Shown one piece after another: positions 36,761-49,400 of a stretch of 64,000 nt of DNA. Made by a program: the position numbers and the translations under genes. The stretch is taken from NCBI GenBank assembly GCA_029582265.1, contig CM055834.1, forward strand, positions 248,001 through 312,000, given 5' to 3'. Position 1 is the stretch's first letter. Each line of letters opens with the position of its first letter. The stretch is from Zoroaster sp. YZ-2022. Its lineage: Eukaryota; Echinodermata; Asteroidea; Forcipulatida; Zoroasteridae. The notes under the pieces were generated by a model that had not been told where the DNA came from, searched no databases, and saw nothing but the letters and a program-made list of their open reading frames with translations.

Positions 36761-39700
36761 CCCAGTGCGCAAACCGCTGAACCTCCCGGCAGCTGGAAAT
36801 AACTGCCGCGGCATCGGCACGCCGCCCGCAACCATTTCAGTGGTCCGCCGATGGTAGCTGCCAGATAACCGAGCAGTAATTCATCAGCGGTTTGCCGCTT
36901 GTGGACCGCTCACGGACCAGCGTGGTCATTAACCGAAGTCGGCCCCGACGGAGGACCGGCATTCGGTATATTATGAAGATCAATTTAAGCTTTGTTGTAA
37001 TTTGCGGGGAAATATATGCCAACGGGGGGTTGAGATTCAGTTTGAGGTAAACGTTGCTTGATCGTTGGTGTTTTTTCCTTTTGTAGCTTTTTAAGCGCCG
37101 CTGGTCCGAACATATGGTCCGACCTCGAGGCCGCCTGCAGTATTGATTTTCCTCGTCCCTCCTGTAATAATAAAATAAAAATAAAAAACTACTAAAATGT
37201 TTTAAATGTATTAATCGTGTGATGGAACATGGATGGAACGACCACAGTGTGTTTTCTTTCGTCCGTGGTCTTTTTTCTCTGGATCGGTGGAGCTGGGCGA
37301 TCCGGTCATTGCGTAACGTTACATAAATTGCTCAGATCGTACCCAAAGCTTATGGTAAAAATATGAGCTGTTCGCTCGGTCCCACCACCGAACCAGGTTG
37401 GATGAGACCGGTGGGGCTGGGCGGTACTTCGGGCAGAGGGTCGGGAACGATCTATGCAGCAAGCGGCGTGCAATAAACAAGCAATGTGACCGTGTGATAT
37501 CTGTGTGACGTATCCACCTGAACGCGTGATCGGCTGCATCCTCATTGCATTGGCTGTCGTATGGCTGTTGACGCACATTTTCACACATCTTAGATGCAGC
37601 CACGATTGCCAAAATTTTTCGATAACGTCAGCGTGTGATTCGGTTAGTTTTCTTCATTTTGAAATAAATATTCTTCAAAAATCGCAACTCTTTGACGGTT
37701 GGAGGACTACGTTAAATTTTCAGGTGAGGTTTTAGATGAAGTAGTCATAACTGCAGATATGACCATGGGCAGCATGGCTACTCGGGCCGCTCTCGAGCTC
37801 ACGTAATGGGTGACATGGGTGTGTAAATTCAGGGATCGTATATGTTTGGTATTTGGAACCGTACGTTTGTTTCAATTCTATATAGCTGTGTGAAAGTGAG
37901 CACGGCTAGAGAGTATACCATTAAAACTTGCGAAAGTAATTGTTCTTTAAAAACGTTTTACGATTTTCCGTTCCCATATGGAACAGAAAAACTTGATAAA
38001 TTTCCCCATTTGAGACATTCGCAAAACATAGGCCCATAACAATCGTAACAATTAAAATCGATGCACCGGCCATACCGAATGTTTCGATATGTACGGTATG
38101 CTGTGATAAATAAGTTCTGGATTACCGAAAAGTATTACAGTTCGAATTAGCGTAAGAATCCCGGTGTCTATCGGTGGTATCATACCGCAATACATATGGA
38201 CATGACGTGTTTCACATCGGGAACCAGTACAGTACGGTGGGCTGACGCGTTTTCAGATGAAGCTTATTCTCTACCGTCTGTAACGTTAGGCCTAGTCTGG
38301 TCTGGTGGTGGTGCTGGTTCTAACACACGAGGGATTTTACATTTGCGGTGATTTCGTCGTTCAGAAAGTGAAATAGAGGACTCTTTTTTCTTGATCCTAA
38401 TCTACTAATGCAGTAAGGATGTTTTTACAAGGTATGGTTGAGTTTTGCCAAACACTCTACCGTAGTCTACGGGCACCGCAATTGCCAGTGATACTATTAC
38501 TAGTGTCGTTGATACTAACGTCGTGGAGTTACTACACTGTTTCAGTAACGTTATGTTTTCATGTTTATGTTGTCAAAGGTCTATTTCACTAAAATTCATC
38601 AACGAAAGAAACACAAACAGCAATAGAATACATATTGGATTCAAGAATATAATTCATTTAGGATATATGTCTACGATCAGCCAATGAGGAATTAAAAACA
38701 AAAATGTTTAACGACTTGGGTGCAACGAAACGACCTGCTTCGATGTTTAACTACGTCTAACGTTAGGGGCATGCATGTTCATTGGAGCTAAAGGCCTGAA
38801 GTATTAACGTTAGGCCTATTAATACTATATTAGTATTATTCAAAAGCTTAGTCTGGGGAGGGATTAGACCAAAACATGGATTAATCACGCATAATTCAAA
38901 TGGTTGTTTTCCTGACAAACAAGGTTGTTGACATTGTAATATTAAATGGTTATTTCCATGTCTTTTGGCATTAAACTCTATATTATTATTAACTTAAGTA
39001 TTTAACACGATGAAGGTACATGTATGATCATTGGCAGGATTGATTAATGCCGTTCATTCCAATCATCTAGAATTTCAAAATACATAAAACTAACCTGTGA
39101 AAATTTCATCAAAATCGGTGTTCACGTTTTCGAGGCCACAGCGAATGACAGGTTTCTATTTTATCAGTAATTTTTGTGATATTCATGTTGTGTTCATTTC
39201 GAGTGTTGCGGGGGATTGGTAATTTTAAGTTTCACCTTTGCAAACATTCAGCTTTCAGATTGAAAACTTATCAGATTTTTTGTTGTTTACCAAAGCTATA
39301 TCATAAATGTACGCTTTAATGTACAATTTTACTACAAGTCTCAAGCTTTGGCAAATGATCATTTTATATGGAAAGTGTTCAGACAAGTCAAATAAGTATG
39401 GCAGAGTTCCATCTTCACACGGTTATTTATTGATTTTTAATTTGGTGATCTTTTATTTTTTCTTAGTTATTGTGCAGTGCGGGTGATTTGGTATCCAAGT
39501 TGCAATGGAAGAGTGCAGCCTGCAACTAGAAAACACCAACCGAGCTTTTGTTTATAACACATACCGATGTGATATAAATGTAAGTGTCTCAATTGATTCA
39601 CCCAAATGAATCTATGTTGCAATATCAATACGGCACATTGCTGCTGTGAGTGCCATGGGTCATTTGGGGGCCTGGGTGTGTGCTTTTCCATGTTTCTAAA

Positions 39701-40657
39701 ATATAATATAAAGATCGTCCCCTTCTTGAGGCCGCATCCTTTTTTAAATTGTGTTTTTCAACTAGTGTTTATCCTTCCATTAATAAACTTTGAAGACAGC
39801 TCTTGGAAAAGAAATGGCATCGAACCAGACAACTTCACGGACAAAGAGAAAGATCAAGCTGAAGTCGACCAGCATATAGAATTGGATTGTCAGGGAGTCT
39901 GCTGCATTGTCGCTTCGGCTGAAGAGGAGCTGACTGGTGGTACTTGTATGCCAAACTTGAATAACTAACTAACTACTACCGAAGACGAGATATGAGGCTT
40001 CCAGATGGTTTGGTGTTTCCTCTGAAGAGTCTTTGGAGGATATGTCCGACCTCCTGGAGAACCATCTGGGCAAAGACAAGCACTTGCAGAGAACACTTGG
40101 TATGGTTTTACTTAATTTCGTTTTGAACTATGCTCAAATAATTCCTGTGGTTGGCTGGATATTGCTGCTTATAATACTGAAATTAGTGTTGTGTAGGGAG
40201 GTTCAAATTTTTTATCATTTATCATTGTTTGGCACAGCAGCAAACCATCAAGAAACCACAGCTAAAGTGGTTTCTTTTTTTTAATATCGTAGTGATGTTA
40301 GAGCCACATTCTTGTAATTAAACCTAGCTGCAGCAATTTTGGAGTTCTTTAGATACAATTTTTTGCGAAGAAGACAACATTTCAGATGGAAATATTTCTC
40401 TGGAGGATTGGTACCAGTACCAACTGAATAAATAGCACAAGCTTTCAAGATTTTCACAGGTTTGTTTTTTGAAATGACACCAAGTAAAGAACACTGCACT
40501 GTCAACATTTTTACCAATCCTATATTTTACCTAAAAGTCTTCTAACGAAGATGTGTCATGTATTCCTGTGAAGCTAGATTTTTGGTGTACATCTAACGAA
40601 CTGCAGACTGCCTATTACATTTGAAATTAAAATTCGATGTAACTCCCTTTGTTTCAG

Positions 40658-40821
40658 ATTGCTTTGTGGTCCACATGTGGAGGCTACAGTGTGTACGACG
40701 CTGTACGGAGGAATTTTTGAGGAGAGTGGTGGACAATGGACTGGGCCGACTGAGTCAAACTGGACCAGGACAGGGAGGGAAAAGAGGCATTTAAAACTCT
40801 CATAAGGACCATTTTAGAAGA
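40658..40821 (+). pseudogene. Exon-like block of the GC-rich-ended element (copy 1)
   Basis: It follows an acceptor CCTTTGTTTCAG and precedes AG|GTGAGTACG. One frame reads IALWSTCGGYSVYDAVR; the equivalent frame in copy 2 continues RIFEEWYGSMDWPTDQL. Here the frame is disrupted by extra G bases after the first 18 codons. No family was recognised. The splice signals and the conserved block suggest a genuine protein in the element's ancestor. Confidence 0.4.
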
Positions 40822-40849
40822 GTGAGTACGGTTATTAGTTATTTGGTTT

Positions 40850-41040
40850 TACCCTACACCAATATGTGATAAGCACTGTATACTCAGTGCTTTCCAGGAG
40901 TCCTGCGGAAAAAAAATCCACAGGCTAACTTCGTCGTGCTCTAGTATGCACGGGAGGTCGTGGGTTCGTATGTCCCACCGATAGTTAGCCTGTTGATTGT
41001 TTTCCCGCAGAACTCGAAGTATCACTGGTATGATGCTATC
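40850..41040. repeat. Inverted-repeat insertion inside element copy 1 (left arm intact)
   Basis: TACACCAATATGTGATAAGC, CACTGTATACTCAGTGCTTTCC and CCACAGGCTAAC form the left arm. The centre is GCTCTAGTATGC..GGGAGGTCGTG, and AGTTAGCCTGTTGAT starts the right arm, which then degenerates. In copy 2 (56,200-56,405) the same centre keeps the right arm and has a degenerate left arm. Confidence 0.65.
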
Positions 41041-43474
41041 ACCTTATCTATATCGTGTGAGTAACACAAGTGTTCTTATCGATGCAATTATTACATGTGT
41101 TTTAAAAAGGTACGAAGTTAGTTAAAATATTTGTGTCAATGGTTGAAGGAATGAAAAACATCTGAAACGGTTTTGAACACTGAGAGGACTTCAAATACTT
41201 TACAGTAGCAAGCAAGCATTTTAAAAGCATTAATTTCAAAGTGCATGTATTTAAGAGAAAATTTTCAAGGGGTTCCATCTAGTAATTTCAAAATGAGGAA
41301 TTGGAATAGAAATTCCATGTGTTTGGGGAAGTGATTCATCACTTACTTGCAATTGCAATTTTCCCTGATGTTTTTGTTTGTTTGTTATATTTTCTAGATT
41401 ATAGGGGCCTATTTTGTAAACAAAATGTCATTGTTAGGTTTTATTGCTTGCATGATGTAGTTATCTTCCTTCAAACAATATATAAATTAATTCATAGTCC
41501 AACTCAAAAATGCTTTGTCATCTTTTGGTACAGTTGTATTTAAAAAGTGATTCATGACCAAAGTTTGAATATTATTCAATAACATCATGCAATATTCAAA
41601 TTTTTTACTTGAATGTAGTGACAGTCTTTGGGCGTTCAAATTTTGTTCATGACTGTCGGCGGGATTGATGAATGCTGGTTGGCGCTGACAGCTGCCGACC
41701 AGCGTAAGCTGGCTACTGATTCAAATTCAGGCTAATTTATAATTACGGGAACAAATACACTTGGGCCAAATTTTCTGTAACAATTTACTGACATTGGGCT
41801 AAGTTTATTTCTTCTAACTTTTCTTTTCATGAAAAGCGATCCGTAAAGCAAAAACTTGCAAAGCAACAGACGTAGAAATCAAGGAAGTTGCCCACTTTCT
41901 GAAGGTGCATCTGACAGGTGTGGCGGAAGGAAGGAGACTGGGCGCGCGGCTGCAGCTGCTGCTGATGTTGATGTTGATCTTGCCCTGCGGTGTAAAGGTT
42001 ACACTGCAGTAAAAGCCGTGTTTTTTATTCTTGTTTGTTTTTTTTGTGACATTGTTTTACAGCAGAAACGAATGTAATGGCTCAAAAAGTATTTTTAATG
42101 TTTTGTACAATATCTTCAATATCTGTTTTGTGTTGCATATCTTTTGCACCGACATCAATTAATAAAACCCATAATTGTGACATTCATCAATTGCAAAAGG
42201 ACGTATAAGTGATAGTGAAATTTTCACCAGTTAATTGTATGCTGTATTTTTTTAAAAATTGTTGATTGGAGGTGAATACATTCTTTCAAAAGTAATGATG
42301 TAGCATACCTTTAAGCTTTCTTTGTTCATTAAACTTCTTTAAACATTTAAACCAAACATTTTGCCAGTTGGTTTAAGTACTTAAATACAAATACGTCATT
42401 TGAATTTCTTTGCGCTTTTAAATTTTACATTTACCTGCTGACAAATACCTTTGCAGAGTGCGATAATTTTCTTAGGTTTTTTATGCTTTGATCAAGGGCT
42501 TCATATATAAATTCCAGTGTACGTGTATTAAGATTATTGTCTTTTGTAGTACTTGCTTTAGATCTAGTGTCATTATTTTTTAAGTTTAGTACTTGTGTCA
42601 TATTATGTAACGTGTGCTATTTTGTTATATTGTACTATTAACAAACAGGAGAGGACCAAGAGGGAATTATATATTTGTTAACTATTTGTTACTTTATTTT
42701 ACAGAACAAAGCAATACTTTTGGAAAACAAATTTATTTGCCATCAGTACCAGGTTAAACACATGTAATGTATTGTCTTAAAGTTTTTTATTATTATATAC
42801 ACTGTTACAGGGTATAAAAATCAACTAATTTTACTACCAAAGAGGAACCAACAGATTTTATACTTAACATTCAGGTTAAGCTTTTGACAAATTACGAGTC
42901 ATCGTTTTAATGCCATCATTTATGCCAAAGTTAAATAGTTTCTATAAGACAAAAACGAAAACTAAAGAGGTAAATTATTTATATGTTTTATTTATATGAT
43001 AAAACAAATTTGTGTTAGAATAGTGTTACTTTTAATGGCAATATTTTGTTGCCAACTTACATTTTATGGAGGAAATAAAGTGTACTTTTTAATGGTCTTC
43101 ATAAAACTAAAACTATCTTTTTTCTGTGTGGGACTATGGGGGGGGCGGTTTGAGCGGCTGAAGGGCGGCAACGATTGGTATACAATTGTTGGGGGACCGC
43201 CAAAAGGTCTCCCAGCGGACGGCAGTGGCAGCCGCCGTTGCCGGTGGAGGCGGACCGATGTCGGTCCAGCAGAGGCTACCGCTCGGCAGCCACTGGGTAA
43301 AAAATGTAACGGTCCGCCATCGGCCCTCCGACGGTAACCACCTGGTTGCCGCTGGTGGACCGACGGACTGCCGGCGGACATTTTGTTGGCGGTCCGCTGT
43401 CGGCAGCCACCCGCGGCCCGACGGTGGTGCCACCGGTGGACCGCTGTTGGACCAACCATCCATTGCTAACTGGG

Positions 43475-46400
43475 ATACAGTGTTACAAAAAAAAACATTT
43501 CTATGGTTGGGAATAACTTTTAAAGTTTTCAAGGGATGCCGATAATTTTATATCTAAATTAAAGCTTAGTTTCTCCCCTTTCAGAAAAACACCATACTTT
43601 TGAATTTGGATAATTATTTCGTACCTTAAACGGCCTCCATGGACACTTAGCCCTCTGTAAAATACCGTCAACTTGCATGCGGTTTCACCGCAAACAATAG
43701 AGCACTATACAGTGTTACAAAAAAAAACATTTCTATGGTTGGGAATAACTTTTAAAGTTTTTAAGGGAGGCCGATAATTTTATATCTAAATTAAAGCTTA
43801 GGTTCTCCCCTTTCAGAAAAACACCATACTTTTGAATTTGGAAAAAAATGTTCGTACCCTAAACGGCCTCCATGGACACTTAGCCCTCTGTAAAATAAAT
43901 CAACTTCCATGCGGTTTCACCGCAACAATACAGCACTATACAGTGTTACACAAAAAAAGATTTCTATGGTTGGGAATAACTTTTAAAGTTTTCAAGGGAG
44001 GCCGATAATTTTATATCTAAATTAAAGCTTAGGTTCTCCCCTTTCAGAAAAAACCATACTTTTGAATTTGGATAATTTTTTCGTTCCTTAAACGGCCTCC
44101 ATGGACGCCAGCCCTCTTTAAAATACCGTCAACTTGCATGCGGTTTCACCGCAAACAATACAGCACTATACAGTGTTACAAAAAAACATTTCTATGGTTG
44201 GGAATAACTTTTAAAGTTTTCAAGGGAGGCCGATAATTTTATATCTAAATTAAAGCTTAGTTTCTTCCCTTTCAGAAAAACACCATACTTTGAATTTGGA
44301 AAATATTTTCGTACCTTAAACGGCCTCCATGGACACTTAGCCCTCTGTAAAATACCGTCAACTTGCATGCGGTTTCACCGCAAACAATACAGCACTATAC
44401 AGTGTTACAAAAAAAACATTTCTAGGGTTGGGAATAACTTTTAAAGTTTCCAAGGGAGGCCGATAATTTTATATCTAAATTAAAAGCTTGGTTCTCCCTT
44501 TCAGAAAAACAACATACTTTTTGAATTTGATAATTTTTTCGTACCTTAAACGGCCTCCATGGACACTTAGCCCTCTGTAAATATAGTCAACTTGCATGCG
44601 GTTTCACCGCAAAACAATACAGCACTATACAGTGTTACAAAAAAATATTTCTATGATTGGGAATAACTTTTAAAGTTTTCAAGGAGGCCGATAATTTATA
44701 TCTAAATTAAAGCTTAGGTTCTCCCATTTCAGAAAAACACCATACTTTTGAATTTGGATAATTTTTTCGTACCTTAAACGGCCTCCATGGACACTTAGCC
44801 CTCTGTAAAATACCGTCAACTTGCATGCGGTTTCACCGCAAACAATACAGCACTATAAAGTGTTACCAAAAAAATCATTTCTATGGTTGGGAATAACTTT
44901 TAAAGTTTTCAAGGGAGGCCGATAATTTTATATCTAAATTAAAGCTTAGGTTCTCCCCTTTCAGAAAAACACCATACTTTTGAATTTGGATAATTTTTTC
45001 GTTCCTTAAACGGCCTCCATGGACATAGCCTTCTGTAAAATACGGGCAACTTGCATGGGGTTTCACCGGAAACAATTACAACACTATACAGTGTTATACA
45101 AAAAAACATTTCTATGGTTGGGAATAACTTTTAAAGTTTTCAAGGGAGGCCGATAATTTTATATCTAAATTAAAGCTTAGTTTCTTCCCTTTCAGAAAAA
45201 CACCATACTTTTGAATTTGGAAAATATTTTCGTACCTTAAACGGCCTCCATGGACGCCAGCCCTCTGTAAAATACCGTCAACGGCTGCATGCGGTTTCAC
45301 CGCAAACAATACAACACTATACAGTGTTACAAAAACATTTCTATGGTTGGGAATAACTTTTAAAGTTTTCAAGGAGGCCGATAATTTTATATCTAAATTA
45401 AAGCTTAGGTTCTTCCCTTTCAGAAAAACACCATACTTTGAATTTGGATAATATTTTCGTACCTTAAACGGCCTCCATGGACGTAGCCCTCTGTAAAATA
45501 CCGTCAACTTGCATGCGGTTTCACCGCAAACAATACAACACTATACAGTGTTACAAAAAACATTTCTATGGTTGGGAATAACTTTTAAAGTTTCAAAGGG
45601 AGGCCGATAATTTTATATCTAAATTAAAGCTTAGGTTCTCCTTTCAGAAAAACACCATACTTTTGAATTTGGATAATTTTTTCGTACCTTAAACGGCCTC
45701 CATGGACACACCTCGCTCTTCATATCTCCGTCAACTTGCATGCGGTTTCACCGCAAACAATACAGCACTATACAGTGTTACAAAAAATCATTTCTATGGT
45801 TGGGAATAACTTTTAAAGTTTCCAAGGGAGGCCGATAATTTTATATCTAAATTAAAGCTTAGGTTCTCCCTTTCAGAAAAACACCATACTTTTGAATTTG
45901 GATAATTTTTTCGTACGCCAAACGGCCTCCATGGACATAGCCCTCTGTAAAATACCGTCAACTTGCATGCGGTTTCACCGCAAACAATACAGCACTATAC
46001 AGTGTTACAAAAAAAAAACATTTCTATGGTTGGGAATAACTTTTAAAGTTTTCAAGGAAGGCCGATAATTTTATATCTAAATTAAAGCTTAGGTTCTCCC
46101 CTTTCAGAAAAACACCATACTTCGAATTTGGATATTTTTTTCGTACCTTAAACGGCCTCCATGGACACTTAGCCCGCTGTAGAAAACCGTCAAGTAGCGT
46201 TCGGTTTCACAGCAAAGAATACAGCACTATGCAGTGTTACAAAAAAAAACATTTCTATGGTTGGGAATAACTTTTAAAGTTTTCAAGGAGGCCGATAATT
46301 TATATCTAAATTAAAGCTTAGGTTTCTTCCCTTTCAGAAAAACACCATACTTTTGAATTTGGATAATTTTTCGTTCCTTAAACGGCCTCCATGGACACTT

Positions 46401-49400
46401 AGCCCTCTGTAAAATACCGTCAACTTGCATGTACGGTTTCACCGCAAACAATACAGCACTATACAGTTTTACAAAAAAAAACATTTCTATGGTTGGGAAT
46501 AACTTTTAAAGTTTTCAAGGGAGGCCGATAATTTTATATCTAAATTAAAGCTTAGGTTCTCCCCTTTCAGAAAAACACCATACTTTTGAATTTTGATAAT
46601 TTGTTCGTACCTTAAACGGCCTCCATGGACACGTAGCCCTCTGTAAAATACCGTCAACTTGCATGCGGTTTCATCGCAAACAATACAGCACTATACAGTG
46701 TTACAAAAAAAAAATTCTATGGTTGGGAATAACTTTTAAAGTTTTCAAGGGAGGCCGATCATTTTATATCTAAATTAAAGCTTAGGTTCTCCCCTTTCAG
46801 AAAAACACCATACTTTTGAATTTGGATAATTTTTTTCGTACCTTAAACGGCCTCCATGGACACTTAGCCCTCTGTAAAATACCGTCAACTTGCATGCGGT
46901 TTCACCGCAAACAATACAGCACTATACAGTGTTACAAAAAAAACATTTCTATGGTTGGGAATAACTTTTAAAGTTTTCAAGGGAGGCCGATAATTTTATA
47001 TCTAAATTAAAGCTTAGGTTCTCCCCTTTCAGAAAAACACCATACTTTTGAATTTTGATAATTTTTTCGTACCTTAAACGGCCTCCATGGACACTTAGCC
47101 CTCTTTAAAATACCGTCAACTTGCATGCGGTTTCACCGCAAACAATACAGCACTATACAGTTTTACAAAAAAAATACATTTCTATGGTTGGGAATAACTT
47201 TTAAAGTTTTCAAGGGAGGCCGATCATTTTATATCTAAATTAAAGCTTAGGTTCTCCCCTTTCAGAAAAACACCATACTTTTGAATTTGGATAATTTTTC
47301 GTTCCTTAAACGGCCTCCATGGACACTTAGCCCTCTGTAAAATACCGTCAACTTGCATGCGGTTTCACCGCAAACAATACAGCACTATACAGTGTTACAA
47401 AAAAAACATTTCTATGGTTTGGGAATAACTTTTAAAGTTTTCAAGGGAGGCCGATAATTTTATATCTAAATTAAAGCTTAGGTTCTCCCCTTTCAGAAAA
47501 ACACCATACTTTTTAATTTTGGATAATTTTTCGTACCTTAAACGGCCTCCATGGACACTTAGCCCTCTGTAAAATACCGTCAACTTGCATGCGGTTTCAC
47601 CGCAAACAATACAGCACTATACAGTTTTACCAAAAAATACATTTCTATGGTTGTGAATAACTTTTAAAGTTTTCAAGGGAGGCCGATAATTGTATATCTA
47701 AATTAAAGCTTAGGTTCTCCCCTTTCAGAAAAACACCATACTTTTGAATTTGGATAATTTTTTCGTACCTTAAACGGCCTCCATGGACACTTAGCCCTCT
47801 GTAAAATACCGTCAACTTGCATGCGGTTTCACCGCAAACAATACCAGCACTATACAGTGTTACAAAAAAACATTTCTATGGTTGGGAATAACCTTTTTAA
47901 AGTTTTCAAGGAGGCCGATAATTTTATATCTAAATTAGATCTTCGTTTCTCCAATTTCAGAAAAAACACCATACTTTTGAATTTGGAAAACATTTTCGTA
48001 CCTTAAACGGCCTCCATGGACACTTTAGCCCTCTGTAAAATACCGTCAACTTGCATGCGGTTTCACCGCAAACAATACAGCACTATACAGTGTTACAAAA
48101 AAAAACATTTCTATTGTTGGGAATAACTTTTAAAGTTTTCAAGGGAGGCCGATAATTTTATATCTAAATTAAAGCTAGGTATCAACACGTTCAGGAAATC
48201 ACCATAGGTTTTAATTTGGATAATGTTTTCATACCTTAAACGGCCTCCATGGACACACAGCCCTCTGTAAAATACCGTCAACTTGCATGCGGTTTCACCG
48301 CAAACAATACAGCACTATACAGTGTTACAAAAAAAACATTTCTATGGTTGGGAATAACTTTTAAAGTTTCCAAGGGAGGCCGATAATTTTATATCTAAAT
48401 TAAAGCTTAGGTTCTCCCCTTTCAGAAAAACACCATACTTTTGAATTTTGATAATTTTTTCGTACCTTAAACGGCCTCCATGGACACGTAGCCCTCTGTA
48501 AAATACCGTCAACTTGCATGCGGTTTCATCGCAAACAATACAGCACTATACAGTGTTACAAAAAAAATATTTCTATGATTGGGAATAACTTTTAAAGTTT
48601 TCAAGGGAGGCCGATAATTTTATATCTAAGTTAAAGCTTAGTTTCTTCCCTTTCAGAAAAACACCATACTTTTGAATTTGGAAAATTTTTTCGTACCTTA
48701 AACGGCCTCCATGGACACTTAGCCCTCTGTAAAATACCGTCAACTTGCATGCGGTTTCACCGCAAACAATACAGCACTATACAGTGTTACAAAAAAAACA
48801 TTTCTATGGTTGGGAATAACTTTTAAAGTTTTCAAGGGAGGCCGATAATTTTATAACTCACTTAAAGCTTATCTTCTCCCCTTTCAGAAAAACACCATAC
48901 TTTTGAATTTGGATAATTTTTTCGTACCTTAAACGGCCTCCATGGACACTTAGCCCTCTGTAAAATACCGTCAACTTGCATGCGGTTTCACCGCAAACAA
49001 TACAGCACTATAAAGTGTTACCAAAAAAATCATTTCTATGGTTGGGAATAACTTTTAAAGTTTTCAAGGGAGGCCGATAATTTTATATCTAAATTAAAGC
49101 TTAGGTTCTCCCCTTTCAGAAAAACACCATACTTTTGAATTTGGATAATTTTTTCGTTCCTTAAACGGCCTCCATGGACACGTTAGCCCTCTGTAAAAAT
49201 ACCGTCAACTTGCATGCGGTTTCCGCAAACAATACAGCACTATACAGTGTTACAAAAAAAATCATTTCTATGGTTGGGAATAACTTTTAAAGTTTTCAAG
49301 GGAGGCCGATAATTTTATATCTAAATTAAAGCTTAGGTTCTCCCCTTTCAGAAAAACACCATACTTTTGAATTTGGATAATTTTTTCGTTCCTTAAACGG

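Larger units (their letters stand above)
36761..43474 (+). mobile_element. 6.7 kb GC-rich-ended DNA element, copy 1
   Basis: It begins CCCAGTGCGCAA and ends GCTAACTGGG, giving short inverted ends (CCCAGT). AT is duplicated at 36,759-36,760 and 43,475-43,476. Some 300-400 bp at each end are GC-rich and crowded with GGTCCGC/GCGGACC words in both orientations, like subterminal transposase-binding arrays. The interior is AT-rich with exon-like blocks at ~39,469-39,575, 39,797-40,101, 40,658-40,821 and 41,838-42,012, and an AATAAA near 42,161. Reading frames are broken by indels relative to copy 2. No transposase motif was recognised; superfamily unassigned. Confidence 0.75.

Noticed and set aside
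37306..37612. Conserved minus-strand frame in the elements (also 52,799-53,185)
   Set aside because: Frames differ between the two copies because of indels and no motif is recognisable; may be promoter-proximal non-coding sequence.
43064..43545. GC-rich overlapping open frames at the right ends of both element copies (also 58,489-58,933)
   Set aside because: Several frames on both strands are open together in GC-rich subterminal repeats; more consistent with transposon ends than genes.
45112..45507. VHGGRLRYEK...NLSFNLDIKLSASLE proteins found throughout the satellite
   Set aside because: Same short minus-strand frame in each ~230-bp monomer, stopped in every unit and shifted by indels; a by-product of monomer composition.
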